Shown here: piece after piece, positions 24,874-34,332 of the stretch
How positions within the stretch are numbered: position 1 is the first letter of the stretch
How the letters are laid out: each line of letters begins with the position of its first letter
Source: an uncultured Eubacteriaceae bacterium
Lineage (GTDB): Bacteria > Bacillota > Clostridia > Lachnospirales > CAG-274
Assembly: GCA_947167715.1 (NCBI GenBank)
Contig: CAMVJD010000028.1
Location: 1-38,265 of the forward strand
Direction of reading: 5' to 3'
DNA: 38,265 nucleotides
Made by a program: the position numbers and the translations under genes
The notes under the pieces: generated by a model
Seen by the model: only the letters and a program-made list of their open reading frames with translations
Told to the model about the DNA's origin: nothing
Databases searched by the model: none

Positions 24874-24978
24874 TTATAGTGAACGTCAAAAATATTTCGA
24901 CGTTCACTATATGACGGGGCTCATAAATAATCAGCCTTAAGCGAGCTTAAGTCCGATTATTTAATTCGCTTACTATAA
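24874..24978 (+). repeat. TTATAGT-type MITE, copy B
   Basis: A 105-bp element with ends TTATAGTGAACG and CGCTTACTATAA. The left end forms its own hairpin, GTGAACGTC/GACGTTCAC. The block 24919-24978 is the exact reverse complement of part of copy A (276-379). It starts 3 nt after the response regulator stop codon and lies in the leader of the DUF4428 gene. Confidence 0.75.
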
Positions 24979-25015
24979 ATTTATTTTAAAGCGGCACGGG
25001 AGGAGGACATAAAAT

Positions 25016-25840
25016 ATGGGGTTATTCACAAAAGAAAACTGCTGTCTTTGCGGCGGCAAAACGGGCTTATTTGATAAAAAATGCTTTAGCGGAAAGGTAT
25101 GCAAAGACTGTACAAAAAAACTGTCCGTATGGTTTGACGATTTCAAGGGTGTGGACAAGGCTATACTTGAAGCACAGATAAATATAAGGGAAACACACCG
25201 TGAAATGGCGGAAAGTTACAGCTTTTCAAAAATTTTCGGAGAATTCGGGGTAATACTTATAGACGAGGAAAACCAAAAATTCATCGCTTTCCCCGATACA
25301 AGCAGCGGTCTGTTCGGCAGTCCGCGAAATGTCACTTCTTTGGATGATGTTATCGACCTCGGCCCCGATATTATAAAATTCAGTGAGGTCAAGGACTTTG
25401 AGATAGACATTACCGAGACCACGCGCGAGGAAAAACGCACAGTTGACGGAAAGCAGGTAAGCTATGACCCTCCGCATATCCTTTATATGGAGACCTTTAC
25501 CCTGCGTATGAAACTCGATCATCCTTATATCAAATCTATCTATATCCAGCTTAACAACGGTGCCGTGCAGATAAAGAACATCGGCAGGCGTATATGGACA
25601 GACCCGGGGCGCAAACTTGCGGCACACCTGCTCGGGCTGCCGGGGCTTGTAAAAGAGAACATGGCTGCGGTATACGACAACAAGACCCTGCTTGACGCCT
25701 TTATGCACACCAAATATGAAATGCCCGATTATTCCTACGGTTTTAAATGCACACCGCAAAATTGGGACGATATAAGAAAGTATCACTATTATCTTGCAAT
25801 GGCAAGGGAGATACAAAATATAATTACGGGAAACGATTAA
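25016..25840 (+). CDS. DUF4428 zinc-finger-like protein
   Basis: 274 residues with no signal peptide. The N-terminus has a treble-clef-like metal site, Cys9/Cys12 (CCLC) and Cys29/Cys32 (VCKDC), typical of DUF4428. The rest is a mixed alpha/beta domain rich in aromatic residues (FGVILIDEENQKFIAFPDT, KYHYYLAMAREIQNI). The function of the family is unknown. The ribosome site GGAGGA is strong. It precedes the dockerin protein by 19 bp, suggesting co-transcription. Confidence 0.7.
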   Translation: MGLFTKENCCLCGGKTGLFDKKCFSGKVCKDCTKKLSVWFDDFKGVDKAILEAQINIRETHREMAESYSFSKIFGEFGVILIDEENQKFIAFPDTSSGLFGSPRNVTSLDDVIDLGPDIIKFSEVKDFEIDITETTREEKRTVDGKQVSYDPPHILYMETFTLRMKLDHPYIKSIYIQLNNGAVQIKNIGRRIWTDPGRKLAAHLLGLPGLVKENMAAVYDNKTLLDAFMHTKYEMPDYSYGFKCTPQNWDDIRKYHYYLAMAREIQNIITGND

Positions 25841-25859
25841 GAAAAGAGGGTGCATAGGT

Positions 25860-28790
25860 ATGAGAACAAGAAAATTTACGGGTTTTATCATTATGCTGTT
25901 TGTGATGATATTTATTGCAGCTGCTTCCGCGGTCTATGCGGACAGTGTTGCGACCGTATCCAACATTACAGTATCGGGTCCGACATTGACAGACCTTAAT
26001 TACAGCAGCCGCGTAGCCGATGTGATAAACAATGTTAAGGTAAATCATTCGGGACTGGGCATCAGCACGGAAGTACAGGTATATCTCGGCGGAGAGTGGG
26101 TAACCTATACATCCGAAGAATTCTTTTCGGGGCAGTACCGCTTGAAGATGAACATATATTCCACCGACAACACCGACACACGATATATGATCGGTTCAAG
26201 CCCTGCCGTCAAGTACAACGGCACAGAATGTACAATAGGCAACTGCACACAATATGCAGTGTATGCCTATACCGAGCCGTTCTACGCAAATGCACAATAC
26301 TCGCTTACGGTTGCGGGCAAACCTGTGACTACCGTCAACTCCGCAGATATACTCGGTGACGGCAGCAAAAAATTTGTCTATGATCCTGCGGCTTACACAT
26401 TAACGGTAAACGGCGACTATACATATACAAACGGCAGCATTATAGTAAACGACGGTATAAAAGGTCTTACGATAAATATTGCGGGCGATTCGGTGCTTAC
26501 TTCCGACGGCTCTGCAATACGCTGCGGAAAAAATGATACAACAATAACCGGCAGCGGTAAACTTACGCTTAACTCCCAAAATAACAGCGGTATTTATATC
26601 AACGGCGAAGGTGCGGTGCTAACCATAGACAACGCCGATATCAACGTAAGCGGCAATTCCGCAATTTCGGGTAATTCAAGCACAAACGAAAAACTGATTA
26701 TCAACAATTCCAAAATAACGGCAAGCGGAACAAATTATGCAATAAGTTCTTTCGGCGGCGGCATAACGCTTGATAATTGCAAGGTGCTTACACCAGAAAA
26801 CCCTTTGGTCACGGCATACGACATATTGGACAGCAACGGTAGGATCGCCCAAAATGTTACAATAGGGTATACCGATTACCCGCTTTATATCGCAGGAACG
26901 CAGGTAACGGAAAACAATGCCGCAAATATACTCGGCGACGGTGTTTTTAAATACGACCCCGTCACAAATACGCTGACGGTAAACGGCAGCTGTACGGTCA
27001 GCAACGGTGACGTTATAAGAAGCAATATAGACGGTCTTACAATAGATATTACCGGGGATTCGGTGCTTACCACTAAAAACGGGTCGGCACTGGATTTGGG
27101 AAGTACTGCAGCCATAACAAGCACACAAAACCGTGTACTTAGTATTAATGGGACCTATGGTACGGGTATTGTATGCAACAATTTTTTGAACATAATAAAT
27201 GCTAATATCACGATAAAAGGAAACTACGGAATTACCAACAAGATCAGCTCCGCCGGTGGAACGCTTGATATAAATAACTCATACATATATTTAGACACCA
27301 ACAAAGTTAACAGCGCAATACGCGGCTTTAGGACCTTTACCCTTGATGACTGTAAAATAACTTCACCTGCAGGTGCTGTTTACAAAGACTATATTTTATA
27401 CGAAAATGACGGTGAGACAGTTGCAAGTAAAGTTACCATAGAACCTATAAGCGAATATCCTCTTACCGTTGCGGGCATTGGTGTGACACGCGAAAATGCC
27501 GCCGATATTCTCGGTAACGGCAGCAGAATATTCACTTATGACAGTAAAACAAAGACTCTTTCGGTAAACGGCAGTTATTACTACAGCGGTGATTTTCTTA
27601 TACAAAATATGGGTATAGAGGACCTTACAATATTTATTGCCGATAACTCCGATCTGCACACCACAGGCGGCAGTACAATATACTGCAAAGACTATGCCAC
27701 CACAATAAAAGGCACGGGGAAAGCCAAACTTCAGCTGTTCGCGGACAACGTTTGCATCTTGACCAATTCGGGCAGTTTGGCAATAGAAGACCTGTATCTG
27801 GAAACAAACAGGGGTACATCGGGTGTCTACGGTATAAAAGGTATGTCTAAAAGCAAACTTACAATAAGAAATTCACAAATAGATGTACGCGCTACAGTCT
27901 CTGCAATAAGCTATTTTACTGACGTAGAGTTTGAGGAATGCAGAATAGATATTCCCTACAATGCCGTAAATAACGGCACTGTATTTGAAAGCAACGGGAC
28001 AACGGCAGCAAAAACCGTAACAACAAAGCCAAACAATTACGGATTGAGCATTGCAGGCACAAGTGTAAACACACTGAATGCCGGGGATATATTGGGGGAC
28101 GGCAGATTCAGCTTTGATGCCGAAGCAAAAACACTTTATGTAAACGGTGACTGTACCTCAAGCGATATACTCATATATAATACGGGAATTGACGATCTTA
28201 CAATTAATATCGCCAAAGATGTAACTTTTACGGAAAACGGTTCAAATCCGGCTATGTTCTTTTTTAAAAAGACAAAAATAACGGGTGACGGAATACTTAC
28301 TTTAAAATCAAGTTCTTTCCCCGGTATATCCGTCAGCGGTGCCGTGACATTGTATATAAAAGATGCTTTCATAAATGTAAGCGGCAAAAAGGGCATTACA
28401 AGTGTTACGGAAAACAGCGCACTTGTTATTGATAATTCAAAGGTCGAGGCAAACGGTACAAATGGCGGAATAAGCGGTTTTTCAAGCATAACGACAAGAG
28501 ATTGTATGGTGGTTTCACCAAGTAATGCTCAATTAAAAAACGGTACTGTCTACGAAAGTGACGGCACAACATTGGCAGTAAACGCTGTGATCTCCAGCGG
28601 TGATGTAAACCTTAACGGCACAACAGATAAAGCAGATGCGGCACTTGTGCTTAAATATATAAGCACGGGCGAGGCTTTCTTTACAGATACCGCCCGAAAT
28701 GCAAAAGCAGAGAAAATAGCCGATGTTGACGGCAATAACAATATTGATATGCTTGATGCAATAGCTGTTGCGAAAATCGCAGACCTATAA
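25860..28790 (+). CDS. secreted repeat protein with C-terminal dockerin (beta-helix, carbohydrate-binding-like)
   Basis: 976 residues with signal peptide 1-27 (ending ASAVYA). Four repeats of about 190 residues begin near 145, 338, 532 and 726. Each opens with a phrase like YSLTVAGKPVTTVNSADILG and continues with TLTVNG and then short ITI/LTI strands with Asn/Gly/Ser turns. This pattern suggests a parallel beta-helix similar to Cthe_2159-type carbohydrate-binding domains. Residues about 914-976 are a type I dockerin with two calcium loops (GDVNLNGTTDKADAALV and ADVDGNNNIDMLDAIAV). It should dock onto a cohesin scaffold at the cell surface. No catalytic domain is visible. Confidence 0.8.
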   Translation: MRTRKFTGFIIMLFVMIFIAAASAVYADSVATVSNITVSGPTLTDLNYSSRVADVINNVKVNHSGLGISTEVQVYLGGEWVTYTSEEFFSGQYRLKMNIYSTDNTDTRYMIGSSPAVKYNGTECTIGNCTQYAVYAYTEPFYANAQYSLTVAGKPVTTVNSADILGDGSKKFVYDPAAYTLTVNGDYTYTNGSIIVNDGIKGLTINIAGDSVLTSDGSAIRCGKNDTTITGSGKLTLNSQNNSGIYINGEGAVLTIDNADINVSGNSAISGNSSTNEKLIINNSKITASGTNYAISSFGGGITLDNCKVLTPENPLVTAYDILDSNGRIAQNVTIGYTDYPLYIAGTQVTENNAANILGDGVFKYDPVTNTLTVNGSCTVSNGDVIRSNIDGLTIDITGDSVLTTKNGSALDLGSTAAITSTQNRVLSINGTYGTGIVCNNFLNIINANITIKGNYGITNKISSAGGTLDINNSYIYLDTNKVNSAIRGFRTFTLDDCKITSPAGAVYKDYILYENDGETVASKVTIEPISEYPLTVAGIGVTRENAADILGNGSRIFTYDSKTKTLSVNGSYYYSGDFLIQNMGIEDLTIFIADNSDLHTTGGSTIYCKDYATTIKGTGKAKLQLFADNVCILTNSGSLAIEDLYLETNRGTSGVYGIKGMSKSKLTIRNSQIDVRATVSAISYFTDVEFEECRIDIPYNAVNNGTVFESNGTTAAKTVTTKPNNYGLSIAGTSVNTLNAGDILGDGRFSFDAEAKTLYVNGDCTSSDILIYNTGIDDLTINIAKDVTFTENGSNPAMFFFKKTKITGDGILTLKSSSFPGISVSGAVTLYIKDAFINVSGKKGITSVTENSALVIDNSKVEANGTNGGISGFSSITTRDCMVVSPSNAQLKNGTVYESDGTTLAVNAVISSGDVNLNGTTDKADAALVLKYISTGEAFFTDTARNAKAEKIADVDGNNNIDMLDAIAVAKIADL

Positions 28791-28791
28791 T

Positions 28792-28824
28792 AAAAAGGAA
28801 CGGTAAAAAATGCCGTTCCTTTTT
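28792..28824. terminator. bidirectional terminator between the dockerin genes
   Basis: AAAAAGGAACGG (28792-28803) and CCGTTCCTTTTT (28813-28824) form a perfect 12-bp stem with A and T tracts on both sides, serving both convergent genes. Confidence 0.85.
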
Positions 28825-28832
28825 ATATGCCG

Positions 28833-30938
28833 TTATTCTTCTGCCGCTATCTTTAAGATTTTTATCACATCTATCAGATCTATTGTATCATTGTCATATA
28901 TGTCCGCGTTTTCTGTCTGTGCGGCGGTAAACTCGGTCAGACCGTTTATGTATTTCATTACAATTGCGGCATCGACATCGCTTATTTCCTTATCGAAGTT
29001 CACATCACCCGGTGGAAAATCATAATTTCTTACTTCTATGACAGTGCCGATCAGATAGCTGCTTTTGCCCCACTCGGGAGCAATACCGTCCACCAGTACG
29101 GGTTCAAAATACGGGTCGCCGTCGGGTTTTAACGGGAAAGCCTTTTCCATATTTTTTATTGCATCATACGGAACATACGGATCGTTATCATTCGTGGAAA
29201 ACGGAACATAATGTATCTGCCCGTAGGTCACTGTGCAGCTGTAAAAGTTAACAGCCTCATTGACATCGGTATATGTTATATATGCACCGTAGAAATCTCC
29301 GTTCCTTATGGAAGTTTCGCAGTCTTGTATATTTATTTCTATATAGGCCTCCCTGCCAAGTGCCTTATATATTCCGCCGTTTATATTCAGCTTAGAATTG
29401 TTTGCATGGGGAGCATCCGCATTTATTACAGTATGCGTGCCTTTTTCGCTTTCGTAAATATAGCTGCCGCCGTTTATTGTAAACTCGCTGTTTGATGCGG
29501 AAGGCTTGTAGTTAAACATTGTGACCTTACTGCCGTTATCGGAAGTTGTTTTGTCACATATACATCCGCCCGTTTTGCTGTCGTCTATTGTCAGTTTTCC
29601 GCTTGTTATGCGGAATATACTTGTATCTTTGGTAACGGACATATCAACGGTTATACTGTGACCCGAAAGGTCAAGGTAATAGTCTGCATATCCCGTTTTT
29701 TCAACTGTCTCAAAACCGGAAGAGCCTGTGCTTATATCCGCGCCAAGCTTAAAATATACCACTGCCAGCCTGTTATCATATTTTGGGAATAAGGTATACA
29801 GCTGTTTATAATCATATATTATGAAAGGATCGCTTTCCGTGCCGCTGCCGCCGTATTCGCCTATTTTTATGTAGGTGTTTTCCCCGGTATTATTGATGAC
29901 AGTATCCGCATTTGAATTGCTTACTTTTACAGTGGGTGCATTTATGTTTGCCCAGCCGTTATATCCAAGGGGCAGACTCATATTTTGCGTTACATTGCCG
30001 AAGTTTTCGCCGAGGGTAAGTTTTGTCAGAGAATTACAAAAAGAAAACATATCATATTTTTTTGCGTCATTTCCGACATTAAAACCGCCAAGATCCAGTG
30101 TTTCCACACTCTTACAATCTTCAAACATTTCGCTCATATTGATCAATTTATCGGTGTTGAAATTGCCGAGATCAATTACCTTTGCCGATTTGCAGTTTCT
30201 GAACATACCGCTTGTATTGGTAAGAATACTTGCATTTGATGCAGACAGGTCGATAGTTTCAAGTGATTCACAACCCGAAAACATCGAAGAGGCACTTTTG
30301 ACTTTGGACATATTAAAGTGCGAAAGATCCAAATGGTTAAGAGCGGAGCAGCCACCAAACATTGCATTCATATTTTCAACGTTAGATGTGTCGAATAAAG
30401 CAGCATTTACGTATTGCAGAGAGTTGCAGTTATTAAACATAAAACTCATATCCGTAACATTGCTTGTATTTATTTTCCCAAATTTTATTGTTTCCAGCTT
30501 ATAACAATTCCCAAACATACTGCGAATGATACCCAATTCATCCGAATTAAAATCGCAAAGAGTTACGGAAACAAGGTTTTTGCATCCGTAAAACATTTCA
30601 TCTGTTCTTATTACCTTTGAACCGTCTGCTTTTGAAAGGTCAATGCTTGTTATATTTGTAAGATCTTCAAAAAGCTTTTCGCAGTGCTGCGGCAGTACCG
30701 AGCCCGATTTTGCTTCTATCTTTTTTATATGGGACCAGTTTGTCGACGGATCTTTCAGGGTATACAGATCCTGTGAAGTAATGTTGCCGGCAAGATATAC
30801 CATATCGGGACTTTCGTCTGTCACGATATCGGCAGATACACTTGATGCAAAACCCGCTTTGCCATTACCCTCCGCAGGTGCAAATGCAATAATAAACGCC
30901 GCAAACACCGCCGCTGTCAAGATACTTGTTTTCTTCAT
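28833..30938 (-). CDS. BspA-like leucine-rich repeat protein with C-terminal dockerin
   Basis: 701 residues with an N-terminal signal peptide (about 1-25). From about 85 to 320 there are nine or ten BspA/DUF285 repeats of about 24 residues, of the form M-F-x-x-C-x-S-L-x-x-L-D-L-S-x-F-x-T-S-x-V (for example MFGGCSALNHLDLSHFNMSK). These are adhesion-type repeats in gut and oral bacteria. A beta-rich region (about 370-620) follows. The last 65 residues are a dockerin (GDVNFDKEISDVDAAIVMKY and ADIYDNDTIDLIDVIKILK). Together with the neighbouring protein it suggests non-enzymatic components displayed on a cohesin scaffold. Upstream the ribosome site is GGGGGGCG. Confidence 0.85.
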   Translation of the reverse strand: MKKTSILTAAVFAAFIIAFAPAEGNGKAGFASSVSADIVTDESPDMVYLAGNITSQDLYTLKDPSTNWSHIKKIEAKSGSVLPQHCEKLFEDLTNITSIDLSKADGSKVIRTDEMFYGCKNLVSVTLCDFNSDELGIIRSMFGNCYKLETIKFGKINTSNVTDMSFMFNNCNSLQYVNAALFDTSNVENMNAMFGGCSALNHLDLSHFNMSKVKSASSMFSGCESLETIDLSASNASILTNTSGMFRNCKSAKVIDLGNFNTDKLINMSEMFEDCKSVETLDLGGFNVGNDAKKYDMFSFCNSLTKLTLGENFGNVTQNMSLPLGYNGWANINAPTVKVSNSNADTVINNTGENTYIKIGEYGGSGTESDPFIIYDYKQLYTLFPKYDNRLAVVYFKLGADISTGSSGFETVEKTGYADYYLDLSGHSITVDMSVTKDTSIFRITSGKLTIDDSKTGGCICDKTTSDNGSKVTMFNYKPSASNSEFTINGGSYIYESEKGTHTVINADAPHANNSKLNINGGIYKALGREAYIEINIQDCETSIRNGDFYGAYITYTDVNEAVNFYSCTVTYGQIHYVPFSTNDNDPYVPYDAIKNMEKAFPLKPDGDPYFEPVLVDGIAPEWGKSSYLIGTVIEVRNYDFPPGDVNFDKEISDVDAAIVMKYINGLTEFTAAQTENADIYDNDTIDLIDVIKILKIAAEE

Positions 30939-31453
30939 AAGATCGCCCCCCTTGATGTTTTTTTGACCATATTAAACAGCCGTTAAAATCTTTTTTAGCC
31001 GCTGCATAGTTTTATTTCCTTAACTATATAAATATCCATAATAATTATATCAAATATTGTTTCTCTGCACATCAGCCAATCGGCTGATATTATTCCTGAA
31101 CCCCAACTTATTTTTTATCAGCTCGAAGAAATCGTATTTGGTGTAAAAACATCTAAGCAATTATAAAGACCCGTAAGGCAAAACAGCTTGCCTTACAGGT
31201 CTTCTCTTGAAATTTGTAATGTACTAAAGCTCCATAAATGGATATTCAAGACACACATCATATATTTACCACCCGACATATCTTGTCATAATCTTTCGTC
31301 CGAAAATCCATTTTTTGTGTCAAATGCGACACTTTAACTCTTGAAACCTTGAATTTAAGCTACTTTCAAGAGTGATTATCTACAAATTTACAATTTACTA
31401 CACTGCTCACGATTTTGCTCGTGGGCTTTTTTATTTGGAAAGGGGGCGACTTT
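30939..31453. other. intergenic region with one strong hairpin
   Basis: No gene is seen. A hairpin at 31166-31203 (AAGACC-GTAAGGCAA with TTGCCTTAC-GGTCTT) looks like a terminator left from a lost gene. A small palindrome, CAGCCAATCGGCTG, lies at about 31073. At 31407-31432 a GCTCACGA/TCGTGGGC hairpin with a T tract precedes mobC copy 2. Confidence 0.45.
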
Positions 31454-31827
31454 ATGCCGAGATTTCGGGATAAGCGTTTGAACATTCGCGTTACCGAGGA
31501 AGAACGGGAGCTAATTTTAAAAAGTATGGAAAGAAACGGCTTTAGGAATGTGACGGATTTTTTCATAGAATGTATTGCGCGGCATCAGACCATAGTTGTG
31601 GACACTATGCCGCTTTTGCTGTCAAGAACGAGATAAATAAAATCGGTGTGAACATAAATCAGATAGCAAAGATAGCAAACACCGGTCGTGATGTCAATTA
31701 CAATATGGTGCTTGTACTGAAACAATATATTGATGAAATGCGAGCGATCATAAATAAGGCATTTATAAAGGGGGCAGATTATGGCGTACACAAAGATAGT
31801 ACCGATAAAGACGGGAACACATCTTGA
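31454..31827 (+). pseudogene. mobC copy 2, frameshifted
   Basis: Starts MPRFRDKRLNIRVTEEERE after GAAAGGGGGCG. It reads to VVDTMPLL and is then out of frame (stop at 31634). The rest, AVKNEINKIGVNINQIAKIAN, is one frame over and ends at 31827, overlapping the relaxase start as in copy 1. Adding one T to the run at about 31616 restores the frame. Either a true lesion or a homopolymer sequencing error. Confidence 0.8.
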
Positions 31828-32430
31828 ACAGGCTATCCGCTATATTCTTAACCCCGATAAGACCGAAGAAATGCAGTATGTGTATGCCTTTATGTGCGAT
31901 ACCGATACTGCGGCAAAGGATTTTAAAGCTATTTATGACAAAGCGATACACAAGGGAAACAATATTGCCCATCAGATAACGGTTTCATTCTCGCCGGAGG
32001 ATAATATCACATCCGAACAGGCTCTTGAACTGTGCAGAAAACTTATGGAGCATATTTATCCCAATAATCAATATGTTTTAGCCATACACAGCGACAGGGA
32101 GCATTTGCACGGACATATTATCGTAAATGCGGTGGATTTCGTGAAATATAAGAAAATACACAGTAATAAACGATCCCTGCGTGAAATGCGCGATATATGC
32201 GACAAGATGTGCGAGGAACTCGGTCTGTCCGTTATCGAAAAGGAAACAAAGCAGCATAGAAAACGTTTAATTTCCGCTATTGATGAGGTAATAGGCAAAT
32301 CCTCTGACTTTGATGATTTTATCGTAAATATGCAGAGTATTGGATATGAAATAAAAATGGATAAATACCTCTATTTTAAGGGCAAAAATGAACGAAATTT
32401 CAGACGCAGCGACACTATGGGCGATGCCTA
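31781..32430 (+). pseudogene. relaxase 2, truncated by an hsdS fragment
   Basis: Intact N-terminal relaxase domain: MAYTKIVPIKTGTHLEQAIR, then the catalytic REHLHGHIIVNAVDF, followed by the helical linker to FRRSDTMGDAYS near residue 215. After this the frame simply reads the opposite strand of an hsdS gene to 32638, so the true tail is lost. It is clearly paralogous to relaxase 1 and shows where relaxase 1 is interrupted. The nuclease domain itself is complete and might still nick, but the processivity or coupling tail is gone. Confidence 0.8.
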
Positions 32431-32830
32431 TTCCGTAATCGGTGTTAATCAAATACTTCCAAAAGAACAAATCATAATCAGCTATTGGACGAAAAACATC
32501 GAAAACATGGGAAACAATGCCGTCTCCGATAGTGTTTTCAACAAATCTTCCATGAGCAAAATGCTTGCTTTTATTTCCTTCAAAAGCAATATCACCCAAT
32601 CGCATAATGTTGTATGTCCTCATATAATCATCGTCTGATTGTTTAACATCGCTCTTAAAATACATATTAGCAACAGATATTATTTTACCAGCACCGAAAT
32701 TCAAATCATTCTTTTCAGTGATCTTTTGGTACTGTTCCCCTAACTTACGCTGTTCCCAAGAAAGGGCAAATATAGTATTTAAGACGACTTTATGTGTAGC
32801 TCTCATTTCTGCGGTGGTAGCATTTCTCAT
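32425..32830 (-). pseudogene. type I restriction specificity subunit (hsdS), fragment
   Basis: Reading on the minus strand, ALSWEQRKLGEQYQKITEKND is the hallmark entry into a target-recognition domain of Firmicutes HsdS proteins, and YDLFFWKYLINTDYGIG fits the end of such a domain. Only about 130 residues remain. The N-terminal stretch before ALSWEQ does not look native, and the C-terminus runs into relaxase 2 sequence (breakpoint about 32425). No hsdM or hsdR is nearby. Stand-alone hsdS pieces often act as recombination partners for specificity switching; here it is more likely a remnant. Confidence 0.7.
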
Positions 32831-32954
32831 ACAGATAAATATTCTATGGAACGTATAAATTTGCTCTTCACTAAGTTAATTTTTTATGGTATAATATAAT
32901 TGTCTTTTGTATACAAATTAGAAAACAGAAAATAATTTTCTCGCAGAGAAACAC

Positions 32955-33107
32955 GGGGCTTAGGGGTGTCCCCTAATCAAATCAAAGATGAAAACTTTGC
33001 AAGCCGCCTGCGGGTGCCCTGTTGGGCGTATAAAAGCGGAGATCAACAAAATCCTGCTTAAAATACGCAAACGGGTTCCCGTTGGCTATGCTTGCAAAGT
33101 TACTGAA
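32955..33107 (+). repeat. 153-bp structured repeat, copy 2
   Basis: Near-identical in length and sequence to the minus strand of 5288-5440. It contains the stems AGGGG/CCCCT, GCCC/GGGC and ACGGG/CCCGT. No open frame is shared with copy 1. It lies in the stretch between the hsdS fragment and the acetyltransferase, otherwise empty. Confidence 0.7.
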
Positions 33108-33172
33108 GCTACCCTGCAAGGGTACAAAACAAGGGAAAAATGGAATTTAAAGATTGGAAGTGAGTAGAGATA

Positions 33173-33624
33173 ATGAAAAACGGGAAAATAGGTTTTATCA
33201 ATTCCGAAAACCTTGAACGCTACGCACAGATATATACTGAGGCTTTTGCCTGTGAGCCGTGGAATGACCATTGGAAAGTTGAGGATGCCAAAGTTCATAT
33301 CGGAGAGCTACTTGAATCAAAACAAGCATACGGGCTCGAATATATTGTTGATGAAAAAGTTATTGCATTTGTACTCGGAACATCAATGCTTTTCAGTTAC
33401 GGAAGAACTTTTGAAATAAACGACCTTGCGGTTGACCCCAAATATCACAGGCAAGGTATCGCAAAAAAATGATGACAAGAATGTTATCTGACTTGAAACA
33501 GCAGGGAATCAAAGGAGTGCATTTGATAACATCAAACGATGGCTTTCTTGAAAAATTCTATGAACAGTTTGATTTTAAAAAAGAAACAAAGGTTATTTTA
33601 ATGGGCGCAGAAATGAAACAGTGA
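33173..33624 (+). pseudogene. GNAT-family N-acetyltransferase, frameshifted
   Basis: The first 99 codons read a GNAT fold (INSENLERYAQIYTEAFACE, then FEINDLAVDPKYHRQGIAKK, the acetyl-CoA loop with Q-x-x-G). In an A7 run at about 33464-33471 the frame meets TGA. One more A would continue as MMTRMLSDLKQQGIKGVHLI, SNDGFLEKFYEQFDF, ending at 33624, which completes the domain. Substrate unknown. Confidence 0.8.
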
Positions 33625-33656
33625 TGAGAAAAAATGTAGAGAGCAGATGATGTGTT

Positions 33657-34311
33657 ATGGGAATTACTAAAACGGATTTTATGCGCGGTATGCAGTGCAA
33701 AAAAAATGTTGTGGCTTGATAAACATAAACCGCAACTAAAAATTATTCCGCCGGAGGTTCAGCAAAGACTTGATGCCGGAAACGAATTTGGCGACCGTGC
33801 CATGTCAATGTTCGGTGACTATGAAGAGATGACAATATATCGTCCCGGCACTACTATACCGGATAAAAAAGCTATGGCAGAAAAGACCGCAGAGCATTTG
33901 AGACTTGGGACATCTGTCATTTGCGAAGCGGCATTTATCAACTACAATAACTATTGTGCTTTAGACATTCTTCGCAAAACAGAGCACGGATATGACATTT
34001 ATGAAGTGAAAGGTGCTCCGGAAGTACACGAACAATTTGTGCGTGATGTCGGCTTTCAATATTATATTGTCAATCGCTGTAAAATAAAAATCGATCGAAT
34101 ATATATCGTAACCCACGGTAATGATGAGAACGCTCCTTTTGTCATCAACGATGTAACAGAACAAGCAAAAAGCTATGTAAAATGGGTCAACGATAATATT
34201 TGGAATTTGAACAGAATGCAAAAATCATCAGAAGAAATTCAGGTCGAGGTTGGCGAACAGTGTTGCACTCCGTATGAGTGTTGGTATTATAATTATTGCC
34301 ATCAGCGTTAA
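33657..34311 (+). pseudogene. Cas4/RecB-like PD-(D/E)XK nuclease with Fe-S cysteines, frameshifted near the start
   Basis: The true start is probably ATG 33657: MGITKTDFMRGMQCKK, the usual entry of DUF2779/TM0106-like nucleases, including the first Cys. An A8 run (33699-33706) then shifts the frame; A7 would give QCKKMLWLDKHKPQLK directly. Downstream come the nuclease motif YDIYEVKGAPEVHEQ (E-x-K) and a C-terminal Cys cluster CCTPYECWYYNYC that with the N-terminal Cys could hold a 4Fe-4S cluster. At about 218 residues it is only the nuclease part of longer relatives. No CRISPR array or other cas gene is present, so it is not called cas4. Confidence 0.65.
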
Positions 34312-34332
34312 GAAAAGATTGAGGGTGTTATT

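Noticed and set aside
32431..32638. C-terminal extension of relaxase 2
   Set aside because: It reads the opposite strand of recognisable hsdS sequence and has no similarity to relaxase tails.
33657..34311. cas4 gene of a CRISPR system
   Set aside because: No array or other cas gene nearby; similar nuclease domains occur in DUF2779 and other RecB-like families.
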